DNA from: an uncultured Trueperaceae bacterium
GTDB taxonomy: Bacteria > Deinococcota > Deinococci > Deinococcales > Trueperaceae
Length of the DNA: 64,000 bases
Assembly: GCA_937873495.1 (NCBI GenBank)
Contig: CALMXZ010000012.1
Location: 248,001-312,000 of the forward strand
Direction: 5' to 3'
A model generated the notes under the pieces. It saw nothing but the letters and a program-made list of their open reading frames with translations, was not told the origin of the DNA and did no database searches. Numbering within the stretch: position 1 is the first letter of the stretch; the number at the start of each line of letters is the position of its first letter. The position numbers were made by a program, and so were the translations under genes. Shown piece by piece: positions 45,052 to 55,467 of the stretch.

Positions 45052-45883
45052 GGCGGTGCGGCTCGACGGCAAGGTCGTCTCCGCCGCGGCGGTGGCCGAC
45101 CTGCAGGCCGCCGTCGCCGGCCTCGACTACCGGCCGCAGCTCGTCTTCGTGCGCGTTGGCGAGGACCCGGCCAGCGCCTACTACGTCCGCTCTAAGGAGA
45201 AGCTGGCCGCCAAGGTCGGCGTGCGCTCAAGGACCGTCGTGCTCCCGGAAGGGACGGGCGCAGATGCGCTCCTGGCGCTGGTGGCCGAGTTGAACGCCGA
45301 CGATGACGTCGACGGCATCCTCGTCCAACTGCCCGTTCCGGGCGTCGACCCGACGCGCGTGCTCGCGGCGATCGATCCGGCCAAGGACGTCGACGGGCTG
45401 AACCCCGTGAACGTCGGGCGCCTGTGGTCGGGTGGCGACGCGCTCGTGCCGGCCACCCCGCTCGGCGTGCTTGCCCTCCTCGACCATTACGCCGTGCCGC
45501 TGGTGGGCAAGCGGGCCGTGGTCGTCGGTCGCTCCAACCTCGTCGGCAAGCCGCTCGCCGCCCTGCTGCTGCAGCGCGACGCCACCGTTACGATTGCCCA
45601 CTCCCGCACGCGCGACCTCGGGGCTCTCACGCGGGAGGCGGACGTGCTCGTAGCGGCCGTCGGGAGGCCGCGCCTCATAACGCCTGAGATGGTCAAGCCC
45701 GGCAGCGCCGTCCTGGACGTCGGCCTGACGCGGGAGGACGGCGCCATCGCGGGCGACGTCCACTCGGACGTCGCCGGTGTCGCCGGCTACCTGACGCCCA
45801 TGCCGGGCGGCACCGGGCTCATGACCGTCGTCATGGTCATAGCCAACACCCTCACGGCCGCCAGGCGGCGGCGGGGCGCATGA
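45035..45883 (+). CDS. folD: Methylenetetrahydrofolate dehydrogenase/cyclohydrolase
   Basis: Bifunctional enzyme interconverting methylene-, methenyl- and formyl-THF, supplying formyl groups to purine synthesis (purQLF lie 10 kb away). Lys54 of SAYYVRSKEK is catalytic. DGILVQLPVPG and KDVDGLNPVNVG are folate-binding blocks. The NADP site is VVVGRSNLVGKPLAALL, and PMPGGTGLMTVVMVIANT is at the C-terminus. The ATG giving 282 residues overlaps the nusB tail; a 21-codon longer frame is basic and unlikely. Confidence 0.95.
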   Translation: MTVAPEAVRLDGKVVSAAAVADLQAAVAGLDYRPQLVFVRVGEDPASAYYVRSKEKLAAKVGVRSRTVVLPEGTGADALLALVAELNADDDVDGILVQLPVPGVDPTRVLAAIDPAKDVDGLNPVNVGRLWSGGDALVPATPLGVLALLDHYAVPLVGKRAVVVGRSNLVGKPLAALLLQRDATVTIAHSRTRDLGALTREADVLVAAVGRPRLITPEMVKPGSAVLDVGLTREDGAIAGDVHSDVAGVAGYLTPMPGGTGLMTVVMVIANTLTAARRRRGA

Positions 45884-45905
45884 GCGGCGCACCCTGCAGG
45901 GCGGC

Positions 45906-46349
45906 ATGAGCGGCGTCATCGGCAACCTCGCGCTCTGGTCGGCCGTGGTGGCGACCGTCGTCGCGCAGGTCCTCAAGGTCGCGCTCGTCCTGATCACGGA
46001 GCGACGCTTCGCCCCCGAACGGCTCCTCGACACCGGCGGCATGCCGTCGTCGCACACCGCCTCCGTGACGGCCCTCGCCACGAGCATCGGCCTGCTCTAC
46101 GGCTGGGGTAGTCCGACGTTCGCCATAGCCGCCGTGTTCGGCTCCATCGTGATGTACGACGCCACGGGCATCCGCAGGGCGGCCGGCCAGCAGGCGGAGG
46201 CCATCAACGAGCTCGTCAAGGAGCTTGCGCACCTGTTCGACGCCGGCTTTCAGCCCAAGGCCCTCAAGACGCTCCTAGGCCATACCTACCCGCAGGTCTT
46301 CGCGGGTGCCATCCTCGGGATCCTGACCGCCGTCCTGATCGTCCTCTGA
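45906..46349 (+). CDS. Divergent PAP2-family (DUF212) membrane protein
   Basis: A 147-residue protein with three to four membrane segments. The signature RLLDTGGMPSSHTASVTALATSIGLLYGW and the motif IVMYDATGIRRAAGQQAEAIN define the DUF212 or divergent-PAP2 family. The PSSH motif aligns with the PSGH of PAP2 phosphatases, but the other catalytic residues differ, so activity is uncertain. Plant and bacterial members are called acid phosphatase-like. It lies 22 bp after folD and likely ends that transcription unit. Confidence 0.87.
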   Translation: MSGVIGNLALWSAVVATVVAQVLKVALVLITERRFAPERLLDTGGMPSSHTASVTALATSIGLLYGWGSPTFAIAAVFGSIVMYDATGIRRAAGQQAEAINELVKELAHLFDAGFQPKALKTLLGHTYPQVFAGAILGILTAVLIVL

Positions 46350-46368
46350 AGGGGCTACCGACTACGTC

Positions 46369-47208
46369 TTAGCCCGGCTCGGGTGGCTCGGGCGCCTCGG
46401 CGGCCGACCTTCGAACCGTGCGCGCCACTACGGCGCAACGTATACCGGCAGCCCCGCGCCCAAGCAATGCCTTACCGGCCGACTCGAGGGTGGCGCCGGT
46501 CGTGAGGACGTCGTCGACGAGCAGGACGTTGCGGCCGGGGAGGTAGCGCGCTTCGAACGCTCCGGCCAGGAGCGCGGCGCGCTCGGTCCGGCCCCGGGCC
46601 GCGAGCTTGGCCGTGGTCCGCACGCGGCGCAGGGCGGCCACCCGGCGCACGCCGAGGTGGGCGGCCACGGCGGCGGCCAGCAGCTCCGCCTGATCGAAGC
46701 CGCGCTCGCGAGCGCGCCCGGCGGTGGTCGGCACATGAGTGACGAGGTCGAGGCGACGCGCGCCGGAGCACCAGCCCGCCTGGGTGACCCGCAGTGCCAG
46801 GAGCTCGCCGAGGAAACCGGCCAGGCGCCGGGCACCCCGGTACTTCAGAGCGTGTACGAGCCGCAGCCACGTGCCGGCGTAAGGCCCGAGCCAGACCACG
46901 TCGCCGGGCCGCTCGGTCAGTTCCGCCGTGGCGGCCCGCAGGAGCGTGCGGCACGGACCGCACACGCCGGTTGCGCCGGCCGGCCGGACGCCGCAGGCGG
47001 GGCATGGAGCGAGGCCGGCGAGGAGATCGGCGAACGCCGTGAAGAGGGTGGTAGGCGGCTCCGGCCGTGCGACCGCCCCTGCCCCTGCCTCGTGCCCGGC
47101 CGGGCGAGCCTCGCCCGGCGCGCCCTGGTCGTGGACGCCGGGGCGCTCGCTCGGCCCGTCACGAGCGACCCGTTCGACGCGTGACGAGCCGGCGCGTTCG
47201 CGGGTCAT
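46369..47208 (-). CDS. comF: ComF-family phosphoribosyltransferase-like protein
   Basis: A 279-residue protein related to competence protein ComFC/GntX. A zinc-binding CPACG...CGPC pair lies near residues 69-85. The PRTase core follows: VWLGPYAGTWLRLVHALKYRGARRLA, DLVTHVPTTAGRARERGFDQAELLA, and the PRPP loop VLLVDDVLTTGATLESA. The first 55 residues are Pro/Gly/Ala/Arg-rich and probably disordered. TAGCAT lies 6 nt before the ATG. ComF is needed for DNA uptake in naturally competent bacteria such as Deinococcus and Thermus. Confidence 0.87.
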   Translation of the reverse strand: MTRERAGSSRVERVARDGPSERPGVHDQGAPGEARPAGHEAGAGAVARPEPPTTLFTAFADLLAGLAPCPACGVRPAGATGVCGPCRTLLRAATAELTERPGDVVWLGPYAGTWLRLVHALKYRGARRLAGFLGELLALRVTQAGWCSGARRLDLVTHVPTTAGRARERGFDQAELLAAAVAAHLGVRRVAALRRVRTTAKLAARGRTERAALLAGAFEARYLPGRNVLLVDDVLTTGATLESAGKALLGRGAAGIRCAVVARTVRRSAAEAPEPPEPG

Positions 47209-47214
47209 GGGGCG

Positions 47215-47220
47215 ATGCTA
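47215..47220 (-). promoter_or_regulatory. Leaderless-type -10 box for comF
   Basis: TAGCAT on the minus strand ends 6 nt before the comF ATG and supports the long N-terminus. Confidence 0.45.
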
Positions 47221-47332
47221 GCCGCTCGGGTGCGCGGGCGGGGCGACGGGCTAGGCAGATGCCGGGTCGGGAACGGCGCCCACCCACAGCCGCGCCGTGC
47301 GGCTCGCGGCGGGGTTCGCGGCGGTGGCGCTC

Positions 47333-48358
47333 TCAGGCCGCCCTGGCGGTCAGGCCCGCGAGCAGCTCCTCGATGGCGCGCGCGGCGCCCTGGTCGGGGA
47401 GGGTCCGCAACCAGGCGCTTATGCCGGCCAGTCCCGCGGCGGAGCGCTCCTCCGCGACCGCCTGGGCGTACGCGACGGAGCCGGCCTCCACGAGCGCGGT
47501 GAGGACCTCCGCCATCTCGCTCCGCGTCTTCTCGGCGCGAGGACGGGCCAGCAGCGCTACGACGCGTTCGCGCCGCTCGCTTGGCGCGGTGCGGAGGAAG
47601 TGCGCCAGTATCAGGGTGCGCTTGCCCTCGTACAGGTCGCCGGCATGCTCCTTGCCGTAGGCGGGGGCTGCGCCAAGGTTGAGAACGTCGTCGCGGATCT
47701 GGAACGCGACCCCCAGGTCGATGGCGTGCTCCTCGAGGCCGGACGGCGGTACGGCGCCGGCGCACGCGGCGCCGAGCGTGAGTGGCGACGCCACGGTGTA
47801 GTAGGCGGTCTTGAGCGTGACCATGCGCAGGTACTCGGCCTCGCTCACGTCGAACCTGCCGGCCTCGACCCAGGCGAGGTCGAGGTGTTGGCCGGCCGCG
47901 GTGGCGAGCAACATGCGCGTGAACTCGGCGAGCGCCAGCCGGCGGTCGAGGGGCGGGCGCTCGTCCAGCCGAGCGAGGTGGCGCCACATGAGCATGTGCA
48001 TGGCGTCGCCGACGTTGAGCGCCACGCCCATGCCGACCTGGCGGTGCAGGGCCGGCCCGCCGCGGCGCTCCTCAGAGCCGTCCTCGATGTCGTCGTGCAC
48101 CAACACCCAGTCCTGGAACAGCTCCAGGGCCTCGGCGAGCAGCAGGGCCGAGTTCTCGTCGTGGGCGCCGTGCGCGCGGGCGGCCAAGACCAGCAACTGC
48201 CCGCGCAGCGTCTTCCCTTGGCGCTCGGGGTAGTCGCGCAGGAGCGCCGCGAAGCGCTTCAGCTCCGCGCCGACGCGCCCTTCCTCGGCGGCACCGGGGA
48301 CGGAGAAGTCGGTGAGCGCGTCCAGGACGCCTTGGCGGATGGTGTCGGCTAGGCTCAC
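47333..48358 (-). CDS. Polyprenyl (trans-isoprenyl) diphosphate synthase
   Basis: A 341-residue head-to-tail prenyltransferase extending allylic diphosphates with IPP. The first Asp-rich motif is DDIED at residues 89-93 (VLVHDDIEDGSEERRGGP), with Arg-Arg following. The second is FQIRDDVLNLGA. GKEHAGDLYEGKRTLIL matches the GDL-KRTL block. The chain length (geranyl, farnesyl, geranylgeranyl or longer) is not determinable by eye. GTG follows TATACT by 7 nt. A longer upstream frame runs through the palindrome and is rejected. It could feed carotenoid, quinone or carrier-lipid synthesis. Confidence 0.9.
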   Translation of the reverse strand: MSLADTIRQGVLDALTDFSVPGAAEEGRVGAELKRFAALLRDYPERQGKTLRGQLLVLAARAHGAHDENSALLLAEALELFQDWVLVHDDIEDGSEERRGGPALHRQVGMGVALNVGDAMHMLMWRHLARLDERPPLDRRLALAEFTRMLLATAAGQHLDLAWVEAGRFDVSEAEYLRMVTLKTAYYTVASPLTLGAACAGAVPPSGLEEHAIDLGVAFQIRDDVLNLGAAPAYGKEHAGDLYEGKRTLILAHFLRTAPSERRERVVALLARPRAEKTRSEMAEVLTALVEAGSVAYAQAVAEERSAAGLAGISAWLRTLPDQGAARAIEELLAGLTARAA

Positions 48359-48365
48359 GCAGTCG

Positions 48366-48371
48366 AGTATA
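48366..48371 (-). promoter_or_regulatory. Leaderless-type -10 box for prenyl synthase gene
   Basis: TATACT on the minus strand ends 7 nt before the GTG. It fixes the start and shows the upstream palindrome is outside this transcript. Confidence 0.55.
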
Positions 48372-48401
48372 TGGTGCCGCGTCGGGGGCGCCGAGCAGGC
48401 G

Positions 48402-48455
48402 CCGGATGGGTGAGGGCCGGGAGCACTGCAGTGCTCCCGGCCCTCACCCATCCGG
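48402..48455. terminator. Perfect 54-bp palindrome, likely opp operon terminator
   Basis: 27-bp arms (48402-48428 and 48429-48455) match without a mismatch and without a spacer. It follows the small membrane protein gene stop by 3 bp and precedes the prenyl synthase promoter, so termination of the opp operon is the simplest role. The length and lack of spacer are extreme for a terminator. Confidence 0.6.
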
Positions 48456-48458
48456 TTG

Positions 48459-48626
48459 CTAGTCGAACACCACGGCTGTCAACAGCCAGGTGACGACCAG
48501 CATCACGACCACGAACAGCACGATGTACGGCAGCGAGGCGGCGTAGCTGGCTAGGATCAGCCGGAGCAGCTCGCGGGGCGGGATGCGCCTCGCGTTGCTG
48601 CTCCGACCGTCACGCTTGTCAGCCAC
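48459..48626 (-). CDS. Small single-span membrane protein in opp operon
   Basis: A 55-residue frame with GTG start, 22 bp after the oppF stop and ending just before the palindrome. The N-terminal 25 residues are basic and polar ([20 protein letters not shown]). The rest is one strongly hydrophobic helix ([22 protein letters not shown]) ending in Phe-Asp. The composition contrast is what a real small membrane protein shows. No Shine-Dalgarno is clear. It could be an accessory subunit of the transporter; no family was recognised. Confidence 0.6.
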   Translation of the reverse strand: MADKRDGRSSNARRIPPRELLRLILASYAASLPYIVLFVVVMLVVTWLLTAVVFD

Positions 48627-48648
48627 GCTTGCCCGTCACGCCACCGCC

Positions 48649-50666
<2,018 letters not shown>

Positions 50667-50833
50667 CTGTGCGCACGCTCCTCCAGTTTGGATTGGCACG
50701 CCGAGCCGCTAGGCTACAGCACGCAGACGGGATACCGAGCCAGGCGGCTGAATAGTGCGCAGCGCGCCCTGCAAGATATGCCTGATGCTTGTGGAAATAT
50801 GCCAGCGGTGCTCGCAGCCGAGCAGCGTGGGGG

Positions 50834-52129
50834 CTACCTTCGCTTCTTAGGGTCGAAGGCGTCCCTAAGACCATCGCCTAACAGGTTCCAGCATAACACT
50901 GCGAAGAGGATGGGTATGCCAGGTATCAACAGCCACGGCACGAACTGGATGCTTATGCCCCGCGCGGTCGCGTCCCGCAGGAGGAGGCCCCAGCTGGCCG
51001 TGTCGAGTTCGCTCGGTCCGAGGCCGAGGAACGACAAGCCCGTCTCCGCGAGGATGAAGCCGGGGATGGAGAGGGTGAGGTCGACGATCACGTAGCTGGC
51101 CGTGCTCGGCAGGAGGTGGCGCCATAGGATCCGTGTCTCACCGGCGCCGAGCGCCTTGGCGGCGGCCGCGTAGTCGAGCTCACGCGCGGAGAGGATGAGG
51201 CTCCTGATGACCCTGGCGAGGCCGCCCCAGCCGACGAAGCCGAGGACGATGACCGTGAGCAGGAACGTCTGCGCCGACGTCATCTGGAGGCCGAAGGCTT
51301 TGGCAAGCGGGTTGTTCGGGTCCCTGAGCAGCGAGGCGAGCACGATGAGCAAGAAGAGCCCCGGTATGGCGGCGAAGACCTCGACGAGGCGCATGATGAT
51401 GTCGTCGACCAGGCCGCCGTAGTACCCGGCGATGCCGCCGAGGAGGAGGCCGAGGAAGAACGCCACCCACACCGCCAGGATCCCGATGGTGAGGCTGACC
51501 TGACCCCCGTACAGCACGCGCGAGAACAGGTCCTTGCCCAGGTTGTTCGTGCCCCAGAGGAACACTCTGGCCGGGTCGTCCACCCCGAACAGGTGGAGGT
51601 CCGACTTGAAGAGCCCGAGGATCTTGTACGGTTGCGACGGGCGGTGGACGAAGAACTTGATCGGGTACCGGACGTCCGTGCTCTCCTCGTACACGCGCTG
51701 GCGCGTGACGGGGTCGCGGGTCTCGACCACGTCGTAGACGAACGGCCTGGTGAGCCTGCCGGTGTCGGGGTCGGTCCAGTGGACCTGCGTCGGCGGTCTG
51801 AAGGCGGCCGACGGGCTGCGGCGGTACTCGTTGAGCCCGTAAGGTGCCAGGAAGCCGGCGAAGATCGCCGACAGGTACATGAACACCAGGATCCAGCCGC
51901 CGATGAGCGCGGCCTTGTGCCGGCGGAACTGTTCCCAGACGATGCGGCCCTGGGACTTGCCTTCCTGGGTGAGGAGTGGACCGGCGCCGCGCTCGAACTC
52001 GACGGAGTCGGCCGGCGCATGCTCGAGCGGAACCTGCGGCGCTGCGGCGGTCGGGCCGCCGATGGCGGCGTCGGCGTCGCTGTCGGCGCCGGCGGCGGGC
52101 GTGTCTGGGAGGTCGCCTTTATCGGTCAC
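50834..52129 (-). CDS. oppC: Peptide ABC transporter permease OppC
   Basis: A 431-residue inner-membrane permease with six helices. The first 70 residues are a low-complexity acidic lead (DTPAAGADSDADAAIGG) absent from standard OppC. After the first helix lies a periplasmic insert of about 110 residues with tyrosine-rich repeats (VYDVVETRDPVTRQRVYEES). The permease EAA loop AAKALGAGETRILWRHLLPS is present. It ends DALRDAFDPK-like (GDGLRDAFDPKKRR), typical for OppC. The start is 9 bp after the oppB stop. Confidence 0.92.
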   Translation of the reverse strand: MTDKGDLPDTPAAGADSDADAAIGGPTAAAPQVPLEHAPADSVEFERGAGPLLTQEGKSQGRIVWEQFRRHKAALIGGWILVFMYLSAIFAGFLAPYGLNEYRRSPSAAFRPPTQVHWTDPDTGRLTRPFVYDVVETRDPVTRQRVYEESTDVRYPIKFFVHRPSQPYKILGLFKSDLHLFGVDDPARVFLWGTNNLGKDLFSRVLYGGQVSLTIGILAVWVAFFLGLLLGGIAGYYGGLVDDIIMRLVEVFAAIPGLFLLIVLASLLRDPNNPLAKAFGLQMTSAQTFLLTVIVLGFVGWGGLARVIRSLILSARELDYAAAAKALGAGETRILWRHLLPSTASYVIVDLTLSIPGFILAETGLSFLGLGPSELDTASWGLLLRDATARGISIQFVPWLLIPGIPILFAVLCWNLLGDGLRDAFDPKKRR

Positions 52130-52138
52130 GGCGCGGCC

Positions 52139-53140
52139 TCAGTTGTACCTGATCCGCGGGTCGACCGCGGCGAGGAGGAGGTCGGAGATCAGGTTGCCTG
52201 CCATCAGGAGTAGGGTCGTGATGACGAGCAGCCCGAGGACGACGTAGATGTCCTGCGACTGGAGCGCCGTCAGGAACGTGGGGGTGATGCCGGGCCACGA
52301 CATGACCACCTCGACGAGGCCGGCGCCGCCGACGAGCGCAGGCAGCAGGTTGCCGATGCCGGCGACGAACGGGATGATGGCGGGCCGCAACGCGTGCTTG
52401 TAGGTCACCTTGGTGTGGCCGACGCCCTTGGCGCGCGCCGTCCTGATGAAGTCCGACCCGAGGTACTCGATCATCTGCGCCCGCAGCACGCGGGTGAAAC
52501 CCGCCATGCCCGAGGTCGCGACGACCAACGACGGGATGAACATGTGCCACATGACGTCCCAGAACTGGTTCCACGGGCTCATGCTGAGGTAGTTGCTGCT
52601 CGTCATGCCGGCGACGGGGAAGATGAGCTGGTTGAAGCCGAACCAGTCCTTCGTCAGGGTCCTGGTCAGGAAGAGCGCGAGGATGATGACCTGGGCGAGG
52701 AAGAAGTTGGGCGTCGCGAGACCGAGGTAGGAGATGACGCTCACCGCCTGGTCTCCGAACGAGTACTGCCTGACGGCCGAGTAGACGCCGGCCGGTATGG
52801 ACACGAGCCAGAGCAGGATGATGGAGAGGATGGCCAGGTACATGCTGTTGCGCATGGGCCGCGCGATACGCTGCCACACGGGCTGGTTGGACACGAAGGA
52901 CTGCCCGAGGTTGCCGACCGCCAGGTTCTTCATCCAGTTCACGTACTGCACGTAGACGGGCTTGTCCAACCCGAACTCGGCGCGCATGCGCTGGATGGTC
53001 TCGGGGCGGACGTTCGGCTCGAGCTCCTTGGCTTTGAAGAAGTCGCCGGGCACGAGCTGGCTGATCAGGAACATGAGCATCGTGGCGCCGATGAAGGTCG
53101 GGATGAGCTGGAACAGGCGCTTGATGATGTATACGAACAT
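52139..53140 (-). CDS. oppB: Peptide ABC transporter permease OppB
   Basis: A 333-residue inner-membrane permease. The N-terminus MFVYIIKRLFQLIPTFIG and LVPGDFFKAKELEPNVRPETIQRMRAEFGLDKPVYVQY are standard DppB/OppB blocks. The EAA loop is RTARAKGVGHTKVTYKHALRPA, and the end DLLLAAVDPRIRY is classical. It is separated from the binding-protein gene by a strong hairpin and is preceded by a candidate leader ORF that stops 3 nt before its ATG. Confidence 0.93.
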   Translation of the reverse strand: MFVYIIKRLFQLIPTFIGATMLMFLISQLVPGDFFKAKELEPNVRPETIQRMRAEFGLDKPVYVQYVNWMKNLAVGNLGQSFVSNQPVWQRIARPMRNSMYLAILSIILLWLVSIPAGVYSAVRQYSFGDQAVSVISYLGLATPNFFLAQVIILALFLTRTLTKDWFGFNQLIFPVAGMTSSNYLSMSPWNQFWDVMWHMFIPSLVVATSGMAGFTRVLRAQMIEYLGSDFIRTARAKGVGHTKVTYKHALRPAIIPFVAGIGNLLPALVGGAGLVEVVMSWPGITPTFLTALQSQDIYVVLGLLVITTLLLMAGNLISDLLLAAVDPRIRYN

Positions 53141-53143
53141 CGG

Positions 53144-53221
53144 TCAGATCCCCCGGCCGACGCGGACCCGGACGACGGCCGAGTCGCCTCGCGGCGTCTT
53201 CATGATCTCAGGGATGAACAT
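53144..53221 (-). CDS. Candidate 25-aa leaderless leader peptide upstream of oppB
   Basis: ATG at 53221 is 7 nt downstream of TATCTT and opens a 25-codon frame (MFIPEIMKTPRGDSAVVRVR...) ending TGA exactly 3 nt before the oppB ATG. It lies just after the hairpin that follows the binding-protein gene, so it would belong to a second promoter for oppBCDF. Translation is inferred from the position of box, start and stop. Confidence 0.45.
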   Translation of the reverse strand: MFIPEIMKTPRGDSAVVRVRVGRGI

Positions 53222-53228
53222 ACGGTTC

Positions 53229-53234
53229 AAGATA
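53229..53234 (-). promoter_or_regulatory. Candidate -10 box for the oppBCDF unit
   Basis: TATCTT on the minus strand lies 10 bp past the hairpin and 7 nt before the leader ORF ATG. Confidence 0.4.
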
Positions 53235-53243
53235 AGTCGTTTA

Positions 53244-53276
53244 GCGGAGTGGGCGGCGTGTAGCCGCCCACTCCGC
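53244..53276 (-). terminator. Hairpin between binding-protein gene and oppB
   Basis: GCGGAGTGGGCGGC (53244-53257) pairs perfectly with 53263-53276 around a 5-nt loop. On the minus strand it is followed by TAAACGACTTATCTT, mildly T-rich. It probably terminates or attenuates transcripts, giving more binding protein than permease. Confidence 0.7.
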
Positions 53277-53297
53277 GGAGTTGAGGCTAGCCCCGGA

Positions 53298-55052
53298 TCA
53301 GCGGGCCATGAAGACGAGCGGCAGCTCGTACGCGCCGAGGAGCGGGTTGATCTGCCCCTCGTTGTGGTAGCCGTGCAGGCTGGCGGACCAGCTGTAGTGC
53401 GCCATCGGGCTGACGGCGTACAGGATCGGCATGAGGTCGGCCTCGGTGGCCTGGATCTCGTAGCCGATGTCGCGGGCGGCTTCCGTGTCGAGCGTCTCGC
53501 GGCCGACGTTGAAGAGCTGACCCATGAGGGTCTCCTGCGCGGTGATGCAGGCGTCGCTCGTGTTGTACATGTGCAGGTTCGTGGCGCAAGGGATGACGTT
53601 CACGCCGAACGGCCAGTCGCGCGAGCCGCCGGTGAGGCCGATGAGGATGGCGTCGAACGGACGGTCCTCGCCCTCGGAGAGGAGCTGGTCGACGAGGAGG
53701 TTGAAGTCGATGGCCTGCACCTGGACGTCCACGCCGATCTCGCGAGCGGCGTCGCCGAAGATGGCGGCGATCTGCTCACGCGCCGTGTTGCCGGCGTTCG
53801 TGGCGAGGATGAACGAGGCGGTCTTGCCTTCAGCGTTGATCAGGAGGCCGTCGGCGTTCTTGCGGTCGTAGCCGATGGAGGCCATGAGCTCGCTGGCCTT
53901 CTCGGGATCGTACGGGTACTTCTCGACGTCGTGGTTGACCCAGTAGTCGTTGATCGGGTAGACGTTCGTGTACATCGGGAGGCCGGCGCCGTTGTAGACG
54001 AGGTCGATGATCGCGTCGCGGTCCATGACGTGGGCCATGGCGCGGCGGAAGTTCGCGTTGCGGAAGAGGGCCTGCTTGTCGGGGTCGGAGGCCTTGTTCC
54101 AGTTCCAGACGATGAACTGGCTGGAAGCGACCGGGCTGACCGACTCCATGACGGTGACGTCGATGTCGCCGTTGTTGACGGCGTTGTTGATGACGCCGAT
54201 GTCGTCGAGGTTACGCGGGCTGAACTGGTCGATGTCGCCGGCCAGGTAGAGGTTGAGGGCGGAATCGAGGTCGCCCGCGATCGTCATGCTGTAGGTGTCG
54301 AGGTAGGGCAGGGCGTTGCCCGCGGAGTCGACGTTCCACTCGCCGAAGTACGGGTTGCGCTGCAGGATGATGCGCTCGCCGGGCTGGAAGACGGTGGGGA
54401 CGAAGGCGTTGGACCAGATGGTGCTCGCCACGTCGACGTCGGTGCCCCAGAGGGCCTTGACGGCCTCGGCGCCACCGGAGCGGTACGCCGCGCCGAAGAC
54501 GGCGTCGGGCACCGGAGCGACGGCGACGACGGGGAAGGCGAGGCGGTCGGGGCGCGGGAAGTGGAAGCGCAGGCCGTTGTCGCCGACCTTCTCGACCGTG
54601 ATCTGGTCGTCACCCATGAACCAGCTGTCGTAGCCGTTGGAGCCGATGTCGGGGTCGGTCTCGAGCACGTAGCGGAGGTAGTAGTCCTGCGCCGTGATCG
54701 GGCTGCCGTCTGACCACTTCATGCCATCGCGCACGGTCACGTCGACCGTCATGCCGTCTTCGCTCGCCGTGAAGGAGGAAGCGCCGTAGGGGAGCCATTC
54801 GTCGGAGTCGGGCCCACGGATGATGAGCACGGCGGCGCCGTTCGTGAAGAGGTAGTCGGACAGGGCCTGCGACTCGGCCGAGGTGACGGGGTTGAACGTA
54901 CGCGGATCGCCGATGAGGCTGATGCGCAGTTCGCCGCCCCTGACGGCTTCGCCGGGCGTGGCGTTGGACCAGGAGTCCGGCCAGACGAACGGCTGGGCGA
55001 ACGCGGATGCCGCGAGCGCCATGAGGCTGATAAGGGTGAGCAGTCTCTTCAT
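53298..55052 (-). CDS. Peptide ABC transporter substrate-binding protein
   Basis: A 584-residue exported SBP_bac_5 (family 5) protein. A signal peptide (MKRLLTLISLMALAASAFA) is followed by GGELRISLIGDPRTFNPVTS, the usual first strand. DGMKWSDGSPITAQDYYLRYV is the family hallmark. IDQFSPRNLDDIG and NANFRRAMAHVMDRDAIIDLVYNGAG follow. DACITAQETLMGQLFN and two Cys near the C-terminus are consistent with a disulphide. GGAGGAG precedes the ATG. It is the first gene of the transporter locus and probably the most highly expressed one. Confidence 0.93.
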   Translation of the reverse strand: MKRLLTLISLMALAASAFAQPFVWPDSWSNATPGEAVRGGELRISLIGDPRTFNPVTSAESQALSDYLFTNGAAVLIIRGPDSDEWLPYGASSFTASEDGMTVDVTVRDGMKWSDGSPITAQDYYLRYVLETDPDIGSNGYDSWFMGDDQITVEKVGDNGLRFHFPRPDRLAFPVVAVAPVPDAVFGAAYRSGGAEAVKALWGTDVDVASTIWSNAFVPTVFQPGERIILQRNPYFGEWNVDSAGNALPYLDTYSMTIAGDLDSALNLYLAGDIDQFSPRNLDDIGVINNAVNNGDIDVTVMESVSPVASSQFIVWNWNKASDPDKQALFRNANFRRAMAHVMDRDAIIDLVYNGAGLPMYTNVYPINDYWVNHDVEKYPYDPEKASELMASIGYDRKNADGLLINAEGKTASFILATNAGNTAREQIAAIFGDAAREIGVDVQVQAIDFNLLVDQLLSEGEDRPFDAILIGLTGGSRDWPFGVNVIPCATNLHMYNTSDACITAQETLMGQLFNVGRETLDTEAARDIGYEIQATEADLMPILYAVSPMAHYSWSASLHGYHNEGQINPLLGAYELPLVFMAR

Positions 55053-55220
55053 TTCTCCTCCACTTGACGAGGTCGGCGTGGGCGCTGACCAAAGGCTATG
55101 ACCGGCGCCTTCACGCTTGAGTTTACGACGGCTTACGGTAACCTCAAAACGACGGTCCTGCAAGGAGGTGAGGCGAAGACCGCCTCACGGTTCCTTGAGG
55201 AAACGTCCGAGAAGTCATGT

Positions 55221-55451
55221 TCAGCGCGGTATCAGGCCCAGCAGGAGCGCCATGAAGCCCCACGCCGCCGCCAGGTAGATGGTCGTACGGTGCAGTCCGC
55301 CGGCCGTGCCACCGAGGCTCGCGCCGAAGTCGCCGCCGCCCCCGCCGCCCAGGGCGTCGCCCAGGCCGGACTGCTTCGGCTCCTGCATGAGCACCGCAAC
55401 GGTGAGCACCACCGAGACGATGCAGAAGATGATGAACGCGATCCAGAACAC
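55221..55451 (-). CDS. secG: Preprotein translocase subunit SecG
   Basis: A 76-residue membrane protein with two helices. The first is FWIAFIIFCIVSVVLTVAVLMQEPKQSGLG, with the conserved LMQEPKQSGLG block. A glycine-rich loop (GGGGGGDFGASLGGTAGG) precedes the second helix YLAAAWGFMALLLGLI. SecG assists SecYE and SecA in protein export. GTG with GGAGG 7 nt upstream is the start. A hairpin separates it from the tRNA gene upstream in the same direction. Confidence 0.93.
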   Translation of the reverse strand: MFWIAFIIFCIVSVVLTVAVLMQEPKQSGLGDALGGGGGGDFGASLGGTAGGLHRTTIYLAAAWGFMALLLGLIPR

Positions 55452-55467
55452 CTTTGTGCCTCCAGTC

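Noticed and set aside
46352-46375. Terminator between the DUF212 gene and comF
   Set aside because: GGGCTA/TAGCCC has only a 6-bp stem with a 12-nt loop and overlaps the comF stop; too weak to list.
52962-54713. 583-aa plus-strand frame antisense to the peptide-binding protein
   Set aside because: Covers oppB start, terminator hairpin and binding-protein gene; repetitive Val/Asp/Gly composition without domain features.
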